In this document: piece after piece, positions 8,637 to 17,138 of the stretch
How the letters are laid out: each line of letters starts with the position of its first letter
Numbering within the stretch: the first letter of the stretch is position 1
Source: Burkholderia cepacia
GTDB taxonomy: Bacteria; Pseudomonadota; Gammaproteobacteria; Burkholderiales; Burkholderiaceae
Reading direction: 5' to 3'
DNA: 64,000 nucleotides
Assembly: GCF_001718835.1 (NCBI RefSeq)
Contig: NZ_CP013443.1
Coordinates: forward strand, 2,418,001-2,482,000
Program-made: the position numbers and the translations under genes
The notes under the pieces: model-generated
What the model saw: only the letters and a program-made list of their open reading frames with translations
Database searches by the model: none
What the model was told of the DNA's origin: nothing

Positions 8637-11600
8637 TTGGATGCGAAGCGCGTTGATAACGTTGCGGACGTGACCTTGCCAACGGTCATTCCAAATAAAA
8701 ATGCAGGATTTGTCGAACTTGATCGAAAGTTCGAGGTTTATAGCGACGAAGAGTCCGCTGATGAAGCTGCAAGACGGAGCTATGTGGCCGAACTCGTCGG
8801 TCGTCAGTATCAGCTTGATTGGCAATCTCTTCTGACCCACCGGCTCGTTGTTGTTCTCGGTGAGCCGGGCAGCGGAAAGTCGGAAGAGTTGCGCTCCCAA
8901 TACCGCCGCCATCCCGATAGCTTCTTCCTGAAACTCGAGCAACTGGTCACCGAAGACATCGACACCATCCTGTCGGACGAGGAGCTTGACCGTTTCAAGC
9001 GTTGGAAGGGGGCAAGCGCGTCCGCGTTGTTTTTACTGGACGCAGTTGACGAGTCGAAGCTCAAGCGCGACGACGACTTCATCATCGCGCTCGACAGGCT
9101 TAGCAAAGCGCTAGGCCCTGCTCGCTACCGGGCTCGGCTGATCATCAGTTCGAGAATCAGCGAGTGGCGACCACAGACTGACCGTGAGGCAGTTCGAGAG
9201 CGGTTTGCACCCCCTAGTGACAACAGCACGTCACATGCCGGCGACGGCGAGATTTTAGTTACGACGATGCTCCCGCTTACGGCCGGGCAGGTTCGCTTAT
9301 TCGCGGAAAACAGAGGTATCCGGGACGCGCAGCGTTTTCTAGACGCTTTAGGCAAGCATAACGCATGGCCCTTTGCCGGTCGTCCACTAGACGTTTCCAA
9401 CCTATATGCCTATTGGCGGGAAAAAGGAACACTGAGCGGCTTGACGGCATTGACGGAGTACATGGTCAAAAAGCTGCTTGCCGAGGTGTCAAACAAAGAG
9501 AAGAGCGACCCGCTGACAGCCGAGCGAGCGAGAACCGGTGCTGAATACCTCGCTGCCGCTGCAGTGCTATGCAAGAATCTCAAATTCGAAGTTCCGGACG
9601 ATGGTCATATCTCCGACCTCAAGCGCCTTTCACCTGAACTGATTCTTCCCGGCGATTGGACGCCACATGAGAGGCGGGCGTTATTGGACCGTGCGATATT
9701 CGACTCTGAAAGTCGCGGGGCTCTGTCATTCCACCATCGGTCGCATGTCGAATATCTTGCCGCCTCCTGGATTGAGCGGCTGATGGAACACAACGGCCCC
9801 TTCGAGGCGCTGCAAGATATTTTGTTTGTCCAAGCCGACGGCGCAATGACCTTGCGCGCATCCCTAGCCCCGGTCGCAGCGTGGCTGGTCAACTCTGATG
9901 GGATGCCTTGGCGCGCTAGGTTGGCGAACCTGTTAGTGGAGACGGCACCAGAAATTCACTTTCACTGGGGCGATCCAGCGGCTCTACCGATTCAATATCG
10001 CAAGCGAGTCCTTGAAGCCATTGTGCGCAAATACCGTGGCCGTGACTATGTCGCTATCGACGTCAGCCTTGAAGCGCTGGCTCGGATCGCGGACGCCGGC
10101 CTTGCGGAAGACATCTCGACCTACCTTACTGACCGAGGCGTGTCCGATTCGCTGAAGGCCGATTTGCTGATGATCATCATGGAGGGAAAGCTTCCTGATT
10201 GCATCGACAGCGTGCTCAAGCTGTTCGAAGACGAAGAGACGTCGGAGTCCCTGCAACGCTATGCCGTCCTTGCCATTCGCGACGCGGGCACGACTGAGCA
10301 TCGGCGACGACTGTCAGAGAGCTGTCAGCGACTGGAATACATTGACAATAAAACAATCGGATATCTGTTTGAGACGCTATTCCCCGCGTGTATTTCGGTG
10401 GAAGAGGCGCTCGGACTGCTACAGCGAGCGACTTCGGTCAGTCGTTATGAGATCGAGTTCTTGAACGCCGTCAAAGCTCAGTTGGCTCGGTCCTTCGATG
10501 ACACGAATGCGATGCTCTTTCTGCGTGGCTTTGTCGGCATGATGGCACGCGAGCCGATGAGTGTCGCGCGACGTGTGTCGGAACAGTATCACTGGGTGTC
10601 CGAGTTGCTGCCTCTATGTCTATCGGCAGCGCTGGCTCATCCGAAGCTCTCACAAGGAGATATCGACACGATATTTGAGGCTGTGTTGTACGTCGAGCAT
10701 GCCATCATGTACGACAGTCAGGGCCATGATGACGTGAAGGAACATCGAGCAAAGATACGCGATGCGTTTGCGAAGAATGCCGAGCTCCGGCGGGCGATTT
10801 TTTGGAAGCGGGTCGCACGGTACCGAACATCGCAGAACGGGAAAGAGCCTCCGAGCCACATGCTCGACCCGCACGTCAGTCTGCTGCCGTGGACATCGTC
10901 CGATGTTGACTGGATGGTCGTCGACAGTCTCGAACGTGCTGACGACCGCGATCGGAAAGTGGCCATCGAAGCAGCGCTCAGCATATTTTGGACAATGCGT
11001 AAACCGCTCCTTGCAGTGGTTTGGGAGCTCCGTCAAGTCTTTGCCCATCGAGACCTCCGGCCACTTGTGCTTAAGCACTTGCGCAATCGGATAGTCGCGC
11101 CGATTTGGCTGCGATACAACAAGTACGTAAGCAATCGTCTGCTTGATGTCCATTGGTGGACGATGCGTCGTATAGAGATTATGCGGCGGAAGAACGCAGT
11201 CAAATCGCAGTTATGGCTGTGGACCCACCTGCCCGGAGTCCGCTCCGGCAAATATCCGCTGGCTATCCGGTACCTCGTCGAACCGATGCAAGATACCGGA
11301 ACGTCTCAATACGGCGTCTCGACATGGAAAAAGGTGCGCTCGAGATGGGGAGCCACGCTTACCTCCGCCGCGCAGGAAGGGTGCACCAACACCTGGAAGA
11401 CGTTTTCGCCGCAGCTTCCCTATGAGCGAAAAGAGAAGAATTCGGTCGACGGTCGCGTAGTGCTCGGCCTTATTGCTCTTCAGACGGCGTGGGAGGCAGG
11501 TTGCTTGGAGATCAACCACTTCAACGGCACGGACGTGAGCCGCGCGGTGAGGTACGCCTGCAGTGAACTCAACGGGTTGCCAGATTGGTTCGAGGCTGTG

Positions 11601-12968
11601 GCGGATGCATGCCCCGACGAAGTCGCGAACACGTTAATGCTCGCTATCGACGCCGAATTCAAGTACCCCGCGGACGCGCCGCTTGTCCACGAGGTGCTTG
11701 CCAAATTGGCCGGAGCCAAGTCACCAACTATCGCAGCGGCCAATGCGGTACGTCATTGCCTGTCGCAGTGCGACCCGCTGAATCAGCGTGTTCTTGAACA
11801 GGCCACAACAACCCTCCTTCGAACTGGAAGCCGCTGTTACGATGATCTCTTGGCGCTCGCATCTTCACGGGTGCAGCTATACGGTGTCGGCGAGGGCCGA
11901 TGGCTAACGTGGATGAGCCTATGGCTCCGATTAGACGCCATCCCAGCAGTTCGATACCTTGAAACCGCCATACAGGGTTGCAGCGCCGACGACGCTGATG
12001 AGTTAGTCATTCACCTTTGTTCCATTCTTGGCGGAAGCTACGGTACGGCATTACCCATGGGCCGCGCCTCCTTTCTCGCTCCGTCATCGCTGGCGCTTCT
12101 GATTCCTTTGGTCTGTCGCCATGTTCGTAGAACAGATGACATCGACCGAAACAACAAGGGCGCGTATTCTCCGCTGCCACGGGACGATGCCCAGGATTTC
12201 CGTGCCCGATTGTGGGAAGTTCTGCGCACCTCCGATTCTGACGAAGCCGACACGGTGCTCCAAGGCTTCCTCGACGAGGACTCGGTGCCGACGGAACGCG
12301 ATTGGGTGCTGAGCATCTTGGAGACGAGAAAAGGGAAACAAGCCGATCCCGCCGCATGGCTCCCCGAGGACGTTCAAGCGTATGGCACGCACTATCGGCA
12401 CCGGCCTCGCTCTGACTATCAACTGTACCAACTGGCGACGCGTCTCTTGCTGGACATCAAGGCAAACGTCGAGATTTCCGAGAATGCGACAGACCGACTG
12501 CAGGTTCGCAAGGAAGACAAGGAGGTGCACTTCCAGGGCTTCCTCAAGCGCCAACTTGACCAACGGTCGTTGCAGTGGTTCGCCGTGACGCAGGAAAGTA
12601 CCATTGACCTCAACCAACGGCCCGACTTGCGCGTCGAGATTCCAGGCATCAGCGCGCTACCTGTCGAAGTGAAATTGGCGAACCTCGACCATTGGACCGC
12701 TGAAAAGCTGCTTGAGCGTCTCGAGGTTCAACTGGTTGGTCAATATCTACGTGCATCCGGTGTCAACTACGGCGTATATGTCGTCGGTAACACCGAACCC
12801 AAACGTCAATGGCAACGCCCTGGCGACAAACAACTGATCGGTTTTGCAGAGCTTGTCTCGTTGCTTCAGGCGAAAGCCGAGACGTTGATATCGGAGCGCT
12901 CACAGAAGGTCCATGGACTGAGCGTCATTGGTATTGACTTTTCGGACCCCCGAGAACGGCGCGCGTAA
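8637..12968 (+). CDS. Very large P-loop NTPase with C-terminal PD-(D/E)XK-like nuclease domain (candidate defence protein)
   Basis: The 1443-residue protein has Walker A GEPGSGKS at residues 75-82, Walker B LFLLDAVDE at about 131-139 and a sensor-like strand RLIISSR at about 167-173. This is the layout of STAND/NACHT-type ATPases. About 1100 residues of mainly helical sequence follow, without an evident motif, possibly HEAT/TPR-like repeats used as a sensor. The last 120 residues look like a PD-(D/E)XK nuclease: D1330, then E1344-x-K1346 (PVEVKL), then a helix with EVQLVGQYL and the strand YGVYVVG. Translation appears to start at TTG (8637), preceded by GGGGG; no in-frame ATG lies near. I know of no named family with this order (ATPase first, nuclease last). 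A single-gene anti-phage system is an inference. Confidence 0.65.
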   Translation: MDAKRVDNVADVTLPTVIPNKNAGFVELDRKFEVYSDEESADEAARRSYVAELVGRQYQLDWQSLLTHRLVVVLGEPGSGKSEELRSQYRRHPDSFFLKLEQLVTEDIDTILSDEELDRFKRWKGASASALFLLDAVDESKLKRDDDFIIALDRLSKALGPARYRARLIISSRISEWRPQTDREAVRERFAPPSDNSTSHAGDGEILVTTMLPLTAGQVRLFAENRGIRDAQRFLDALGKHNAWPFAGRPLDVSNLYAYWREKGTLSGLTALTEYMVKKLLAEVSNKEKSDPLTAERARTGAEYLAAAAVLCKNLKFEVPDDGHISDLKRLSPELILPGDWTPHERRALLDRAIFDSESRGALSFHHRSHVEYLAASWIERLMEHNGPFEALQDILFVQADGAMTLRASLAPVAAWLVNSDGMPWRARLANLLVETAPEIHFHWGDPAALPIQYRKRVLEAIVRKYRGRDYVAIDVSLEALARIADAGLAEDISTYLTDRGVSDSLKADLLMIIMEGKLPDCIDSVLKLFEDEETSESLQRYAVLAIRDAGTTEHRRRLSESCQRLEYIDNKTIGYLFETLFPACISVEEALGLLQRATSVSRYEIEFLNAVKAQLARSFDDTNAMLFLRGFVGMMAREPMSVARRVSEQYHWVSELLPLCLSAALAHPKLSQGDIDTIFEAVLYVEHAIMYDSQGHDDVKEHRAKIRDAFAKNAELRRAIFWKRVARYRTSQNGKEPPSHMLDPHVSLLPWTSSDVDWMVVDSLERADDRDRKVAIEAALSIFWTMRKPLLAVVWELRQVFAHRDLRPLVLKHLRNRIVAPIWLRYNKYVSNRLLDVHWWTMRRIEIMRRKNAVKSQLWLWTHLPGVRSGKYPLAIRYLVEPMQDTGTSQYGVSTWKKVRSRWGATLTSAAQEGCTNTWKTFSPQLPYERKEKNSVDGRVVLGLIALQTAWEAGCLEINHFNGTDVSRAVRYACSELNGLPDWFEAVADACPDEVANTLMLAIDAEFKYPADAPLVHEVLAKLAGAKSPTIAAANAVRHCLSQCDPLNQRVLEQATTTLLRTGSRCYDDLLALASSRVQLYGVGEGRWLTWMSLWLRLDAIPAVRYLETAIQGCSADDADELVIHLCSILGGSYGTALPMGRASFLAPSSLALLIPLVCRHVRRTDDIDRNNKGAYSPLPRDDAQDFRARLWEVLRTSDSDEADTVLQGFLDEDSVPTERDWVLSILETRKGKQADPAAWLPEDVQAYGTHYRHRPRSDYQLYQLATRLLLDIKANVEISENATDRLQVRKEDKEVHFQGFLKRQLDQRSLQWFAVTQESTIDLNQRPDLRVEIPGISALPVEVKLANLDHWTAEKLLERLEVQLVGQYLRASGVNYGVYVVGNTEPKRQWQRPGDKQLIGFAELVSLLQAKAETLISERSQKVHGLSVIGIDFSDPRERRA

Positions 12969-13024
12969 GCCAGCGATGCGTACGGTCGCTGATATCTTAA
13001 GAATGATTTATCTTTCAAAACGAT

Positions 13025-13846
13025 ATGCGAAGACTTCTTCGATATGCTCGCTATCTGCGCCGCCCCATGGACACCCTGCTGCGCGAGACCGATCAACGTA
13101 TGACGGGCGGCCTATGGATCGGTGATCCGCCCACGCGTCTTCGTCTGGAAGATCTCACCGAAGGCATGCTGGTATTTGGTGTTGGCACTTCGGAACAGCG
13201 CGGTCCGAAAACGGCGCAAAAAATTCGCGCACTGATTGAGTACGGCTCGTCGGGTCCCTATGTCCATGTGGGCATTATCCTGTTGGACAGCGAAACGGGC
13301 TGCCTGAAGGTGTTCGAAGCTGGGGCATCCGGCGTACAAGCCTGTTCTCTCGATACGTTTCTCGGCCGCTATCGCTACATCGCCGCCTACGAACAACCCG
13401 CACTGCTGCCGAGCGGATCGATCGAGGCAGCACGTCGCTTCGCGCGCCGCACGGTCGATGTCAAAACGCCCTACTCGCGCCTGGGTGCCTTGCTCGCGCC
13501 GCTACGACAATGGCGCCACCAACGACGCGTATGGAAGTGGCCGGATAACGATCCTACGTGGTCGAGTCGGCGACATGGCGCGACCCCTCATGGACGTCGC
13601 CATTATTTCTGTTCGCAGTTCGTGATCGACACCATCCGGGCCGCCGGCGTGCATGGCTTTGAAACGAATTTTCTGAAGTCCACCTGTTACACCCCCATGA
13701 TGCTCGCCGAGAGCCCCGGGCTTCTTCGATTCATCGGATTTGTTGCCGAGCGGTACGAGGTGCTCGATCCACGAGACCCTGTCATTGCGGGAACCGTCTA
13801 CGCGCGCCATCCCCATCTGCGCGCCAAATGGGCCGAACCCTCATGA
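13025..13846 (+). CDS. Permuted papain-like (YiiX/NlpC-P60-type) hydrolase, unrecognised role
   Basis: The 273-residue protein has the two motifs of permuted NlpC/P60 or YiiX-like cysteine hydrolases in the expected order: His81 in YVHVGIILLD with E97 in KVFEAG, then Cys196 in YFCSQFVIDTI. There is no signal peptide. An ATG at 13067 (MDTLLRE) is an alternative start, and neither has a clear ribosome binding site. It lies between the large NTPase and the conjugation genes and is not a standard member of the ICE core as I know it. Candidates are a peptidoglycan or lipid amidase, or an effector. The catalytic residues are inferred from motif spacing only. Confidence 0.6.
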   Translation: MRRLLRYARYLRRPMDTLLRETDQRMTGGLWIGDPPTRLRLEDLTEGMLVFGVGTSEQRGPKTAQKIRALIEYGSSGPYVHVGIILLDSETGCLKVFEAGASGVQACSLDTFLGRYRYIAAYEQPALLPSGSIEAARRFARRTVDVKTPYSRLGALLAPLRQWRHQRRVWKWPDNDPTWSSRRHGATPHGRRHYFCSQFVIDTIRAAGVHGFETNFLKSTCYTPMMLAESPGLLRFIGFVAERYEVLDPRDPVIAGTVYARHPHLRAKWAEPS

Positions 13847-13982
13847 TGTAGCTCGAATGCAGGCAGATTTGCCTGTGCGCACGTGTGAACAAATCGGTCC
13901 TCGCCGACTTCCTATTCTTTGCTGTCTGGAGTGCCTCGTTCCTGTTCACTAACGGCTCGACTTCGCTGCCCGGGCTCTCCAC

Positions 13983-14420
13983 ATGCGCGTCACCCGTCTG
14001 TCGCCTCCATCGGTCATGCACACTACCATCGGGTTCCTGATTGCGATGCCGCTTTGCACGGCGACCTTTGCCTCCGAGACCACCGTGGTCGTCACGGACC
14101 ATCTCCATCCCGTGCATCATGCCGACGATGCACGCGTGATCGAGTTGGATGCTCCGTCGCGAATCGAGGCCACGCTAGCTGTTGGCTTGCCCACCGACCC
14201 ACACCAGGCCGCTAGGGTAGTCCAGCAGCGCCTCAAGGATGGCAATGGCGAGTTGGCACGGCAACTCGCCGTAGCCTATCAGGGCGTAGTGGCCGCGTGG
14301 AATCTCGGCGTCACGACGGTCCCAGCCGTGATTGTCGATCGGCATTACGTGGTCTACGGCGACACGGATGTGCCACATGCGGTGGCACGAGTTAAAGCGT
14401 ATTGCGAGGCGCATCCATGA
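13983..14420 (+). CDS. TIGR03757 family integrating conjugative element protein
   Basis: The 145-residue exported protein has a hydrophobic signal segment (about residues 12-28). The mature part has a thioredoxin-like ending (VTTVPAVIVDRHYVVYG) typical of the TIGR03757/DUF1525 family found in clc/PAGI-2 type ICEs. An internal ATG at 14016 would give a cleaner signal peptide and is an alternative start. It heads the run TIGR03757-TIGR03756-TIGR03755-membrane protein-TraG, and its stop overlaps the next start (ATGA). It is a periplasmic part of the ICE type IV secretion system; its exact role is not known. Confidence 0.82.
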   Translation: MRVTRLSPPSVMHTTIGFLIAMPLCTATFASETTVVVTDHLHPVHHADDARVIELDAPSRIEATLAVGLPTDPHQAARVVQQRLKDGNGELARQLAVAYQGVVAAWNLGVTTVPAVIVDRHYVVYGDTDVPHAVARVKAYCEAHP

Positions 14421-15358
14421 AGCCCTCGCTGCGTCACGGGGTCTGGTGGAGCACAGCGATCGGACTGCTCGGCACAACGGTTTCCGCGCTCGCGATCGAT
14501 ACCGCCATGCTGATCTCGTCGGTGCTGTCACCCGATTGTCTCGCATGGCGCATCGTTGGCGTGTGCTACTGGTTGTCGTGCTCCGCCTTCGGTTGCACGG
14601 TGCAGACCTCCGTGAAAGTGCGCCACTACGTGCCGGACGCCGTGGTGTCGAGCTACAGCCGAACCGGTAGCAATCCGTGGACCGACGTCTCCTTGATGAG
14701 TGCATCACTACCCTTCCCGCAAGGCGGCGGCAACGGGACGACGAACCAAACCCACGAAAACAATCTCGCTGTTTTCAAGAATGCCGACGTAATCGGCCAC
14801 CCCGGCATGGCGGCTTTCAGCCGTTTCGCGAGCCAGTTCGGCATGACGTGTTCTGGTGCTGGCGTACCGTTTGATCCGTACCTGCTCAGCACCCTCGATA
14901 CGGTTGCCTGGCGTTACGGCATTCCCGAGAGCGTCTATCCCGAGTCGCTGACACCCGGCGTGCGCGAGATCGGCGGTCGCCTGAGCGCCGATTTTTGGGG
15001 CAGCGTCTATCCGCGCGAAGGCTTTCTGCATCAGGTCAACGATTTCAAAAGCGCCGCCGTGGTCGCGCAGCGCGCGGGCGATATCGTCACGCGCCCCGGC
15101 CAGCCGCACGTGTACCAGTCCTTGCTGGCTCAACCTTACGACGGTTACTGGCCGGCCGGCCCGCTGGTCGAAAGCGACATCCGCACCGGCAAATGGCAAC
15201 CGCTGGTTCCGCAACTGTCGATGACCTGTGCGGTGTTTCCCAACGCACGGCCCGCGATGCAAGCCACTGACGGCGGTTACGCCTGGACGCTGTGGCGCCC
15301 CTATACCTGCTGCAAGCGCATGGGCCAGGTTTTTCTTGGCAGCACCGACGTGGAGTGA
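14417..15358 (+). CDS. TIGR03756 family integrating conjugative element protein (TraU-like)
   Basis: The 313-residue exported protein carries a signal-like N terminus (WWSTAIGLLGTTVSALA). It has cysteine-containing segments characteristic of the TraU-like family TIGR03756: CLAWRIVGVCYWLSCS near the start and WRPYTCCKRMG near the end. TraU-type proteins act in the periplasm in mating-pair stabilisation or secretion-channel assembly. The start at 14417 overlaps the previous stop by four bases, and a frame extension to 14402 was rejected for that reason. It is co-transcribed with its neighbours. Confidence 0.85.
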   Translation: MKPSLRHGVWWSTAIGLLGTTVSALAIDTAMLISSVLSPDCLAWRIVGVCYWLSCSAFGCTVQTSVKVRHYVPDAVVSSYSRTGSNPWTDVSLMSASLPFPQGGGNGTTNQTHENNLAVFKNADVIGHPGMAAFSRFASQFGMTCSGAGVPFDPYLLSTLDTVAWRYGIPESVYPESLTPGVREIGGRLSADFWGSVYPREGFLHQVNDFKSAAVVAQRAGDIVTRPGQPHVYQSLLAQPYDGYWPAGPLVESDIRTGKWQPLVPQLSMTCAVFPNARPAMQATDGGYAWTLWRPYTCCKRMGQVFLGSTDVE

Positions 15359-15366
15359 TCGCGCCT

Positions 15367-16782
15367 ATGAAACGACCGTCGATGTTCCCGCGTCGCCTCT
15401 CGTCCGCTCGCACGGTTGCGTTCGGTGCAACATTGGCGCTCGCCATGGCACTCACCAGCGATGCGATCGGTCAGGGCAACCCTTCTATCGGCACGTCCGG
15501 CAGCGTGCTGGGCGATGACGTGCTGTACACCATCGGCGGCGGCAGTGCGGTCGCGATGAGCCCGAGCGCGAACATGCAAAGTCTCGGTGTGGGACTCGGC
15601 TGGAACAACAACCTGATCTGCGGAAACCTCAGCCTGTCGGACACGCTGCAGAATCAGTTGAACGGCATCACCAACGGTTTCCAGACCATCATGAGCCAGG
15701 TGATCCAGAACGCCACCAGCGCGGTCGCCTCGTTGCCGGCGTTGATCATCCAGCGCGCTGATCCGGGACTCTACAACCTGCTCACCAACGGCATCCTGCA
15801 AGCGCGGCTGGACTTCGACCGCTCGAAGGCTACCTGCCGCGCGATGGCGAACAAGATGGCGGATCTTGCCGGCGGCACGCTCGGCTGGGACCAACTCGCA
15901 CAAGGCCAGGCACTCAAGACTGCCGTCTCGAACACGCAAGATGCCGTAGCCGCGACCGAACAGGCCGAAAGCCAACGCGGCAACGCGGGCGTACCGTGGA
16001 TCGGTGGCGGCAACGCGGGCGGTGCCGGCCAGTCGTCGATCAAGGTCGTCGGCGATGTCACGCGGGCGGGCTACAACCTGCTGAATGGCCGTGCCATCAC
16101 CGACACCTCGTCCATCGATGCCAGCACCTGCGGCAACCGGCTCACCTGCACCACCTGGAGCTCGCCCGATGCCGCGGCGACATGGGCAACGCGCGTGCTC
16201 GGCGAGCAGGAGGAACGCACGTGCGACAACTGCACGAGCACGCAAACCACGCCGGGTGTCGGCCTCACACCGCTGATCCAGGAGGAATACGACGCGAAGC
16301 TGAAGGCACTGCAGGACCTGATCTCGGGCGCCAAGACCACCACGTCCGATAACCTGCAGGCGGCCGGCAGCGACGCGTTACCGATCACGCGTGGCGTGAT
16401 CGAAGCGCTGCGCGATGAACCCGATCAGTCGGTACTGACGCAACGTCTCGCGTCGGAAGCCGCGCTTTCCAGCGTGCTGGAAAAAGCCCTGCTGCTCCAG
16501 CGCACGCTGCTCACCGGCAGCAAGGAACCGAACGTCGCCGCGAACCAGTTGGCCGAACAGGCGATCACGCAGAACAACGACACGCTGGAACGGGAGATCA
16601 CCAACCTCAAGAACGAGCTGGACTTGCGACGCGAACTCGCAGGCAACGCCACCGCGTGGATCGTGGCGCGGCAATACACGCGGGGCGAAGGGTCGCGGGG
16701 CATCTTCCAGGGCGATACGGTGCCGAACCGGCTCGACCGGTTGCAAAAACCCGCGAACAGCTCGAAGGGTACGGGACCGTGA
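15367..16782 (+). CDS. TIGR03755 family integrating conjugative element protein
   Basis: The 471-residue protein has a signal peptide (TVAFGATLALAMALTSDAIG). The mature region is rich in Ala, Gln, Asn and Thr, with a cluster of cysteines near residues 255-290 (including CGNRLTCTTW and ERTCDNCTST) and a helical, probably coiled-coil C-terminal third. These match the TIGR03755 (PFL_4711-like) proteins of ICE conjugation loci. The ATG at 15367 lies eight bases after the previous stop. It is presumed to be a periplasmic or outer-membrane-associated part of the mating apparatus. Confidence 0.85.
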   Translation: MKRPSMFPRRLSSARTVAFGATLALAMALTSDAIGQGNPSIGTSGSVLGDDVLYTIGGGSAVAMSPSANMQSLGVGLGWNNNLICGNLSLSDTLQNQLNGITNGFQTIMSQVIQNATSAVASLPALIIQRADPGLYNLLTNGILQARLDFDRSKATCRAMANKMADLAGGTLGWDQLAQGQALKTAVSNTQDAVAATEQAESQRGNAGVPWIGGGNAGGAGQSSIKVVGDVTRAGYNLLNGRAITDTSSIDASTCGNRLTCTTWSSPDAAATWATRVLGEQEERTCDNCTSTQTTPGVGLTPLIQEEYDAKLKALQDLISGAKTTTSDNLQAAGSDALPITRGVIEALRDEPDQSVLTQRLASEAALSSVLEKALLLQRTLLTGSKEPNVAANQLAEQAITQNNDTLEREITNLKNELDLRRELAGNATAWIVARQYTRGEGSRGIFQGDTVPNRLDRLQKPANSSKGTGP

Positions 16783-16784
16783 TC

Positions 16785-17126
16785 ATGCGAACACGTCACT
16801 GGCCACGTATCGGCAGCTCACTCGTCACCGCACTGGCGATGTTGCTTGCGATAACGGTCGTGATGATCGCCATCCACGCGGTCGGCGTCCGTATCGTGGG
16901 CAACGTTGCCGCCTGGCAGCGCTGGTTGCACATGCACGCGTGGATCTTCAGGCTCTGGCGGCTCGCACTCTACGTAGCGATCCTGCGCGGCTGGTGGTGG
17001 ATGCGTACGCGCGTCCACCAACGCGATCGTTCGCCTGACGCACGGCGCCGACTGATGCGCGCCGAAATCGCCGCCGTGTTTGCCATCGTCCTGACGGAAC
17101 TCGTCGCCCTGCGCGATCCGGTTTGA
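16785..17126 (+). CDS. Small inner-membrane protein of the ICE conjugation operon
   Basis: The 113-residue protein has two or three predicted membrane helices (about residues 13-35 and 50-65, then AEIAAVFAIVLTELVAL near the end). It sits between the TIGR03755 gene and TraG, a place where many clc-type ICEs have a small unnamed membrane gene. A GTG at 16779 overlaps the preceding stop and could be the true start; the ATG six bases later was chosen. No enzymatic motif is visible. It is probably a structural part of the transfer apparatus. Confidence 0.65.
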   Translation: MRTRHWPRIGSSLVTALAMLLAITVVMIAIHAVGVRIVGNVAAWQRWLHMHAWIFRLWRLALYVAILRGWWWMRTRVHQRDRSPDARRRLMRAEIAAVFAIVLTELVALRDPV

Positions 17127-17138
17127 GCGAGTAACGCC

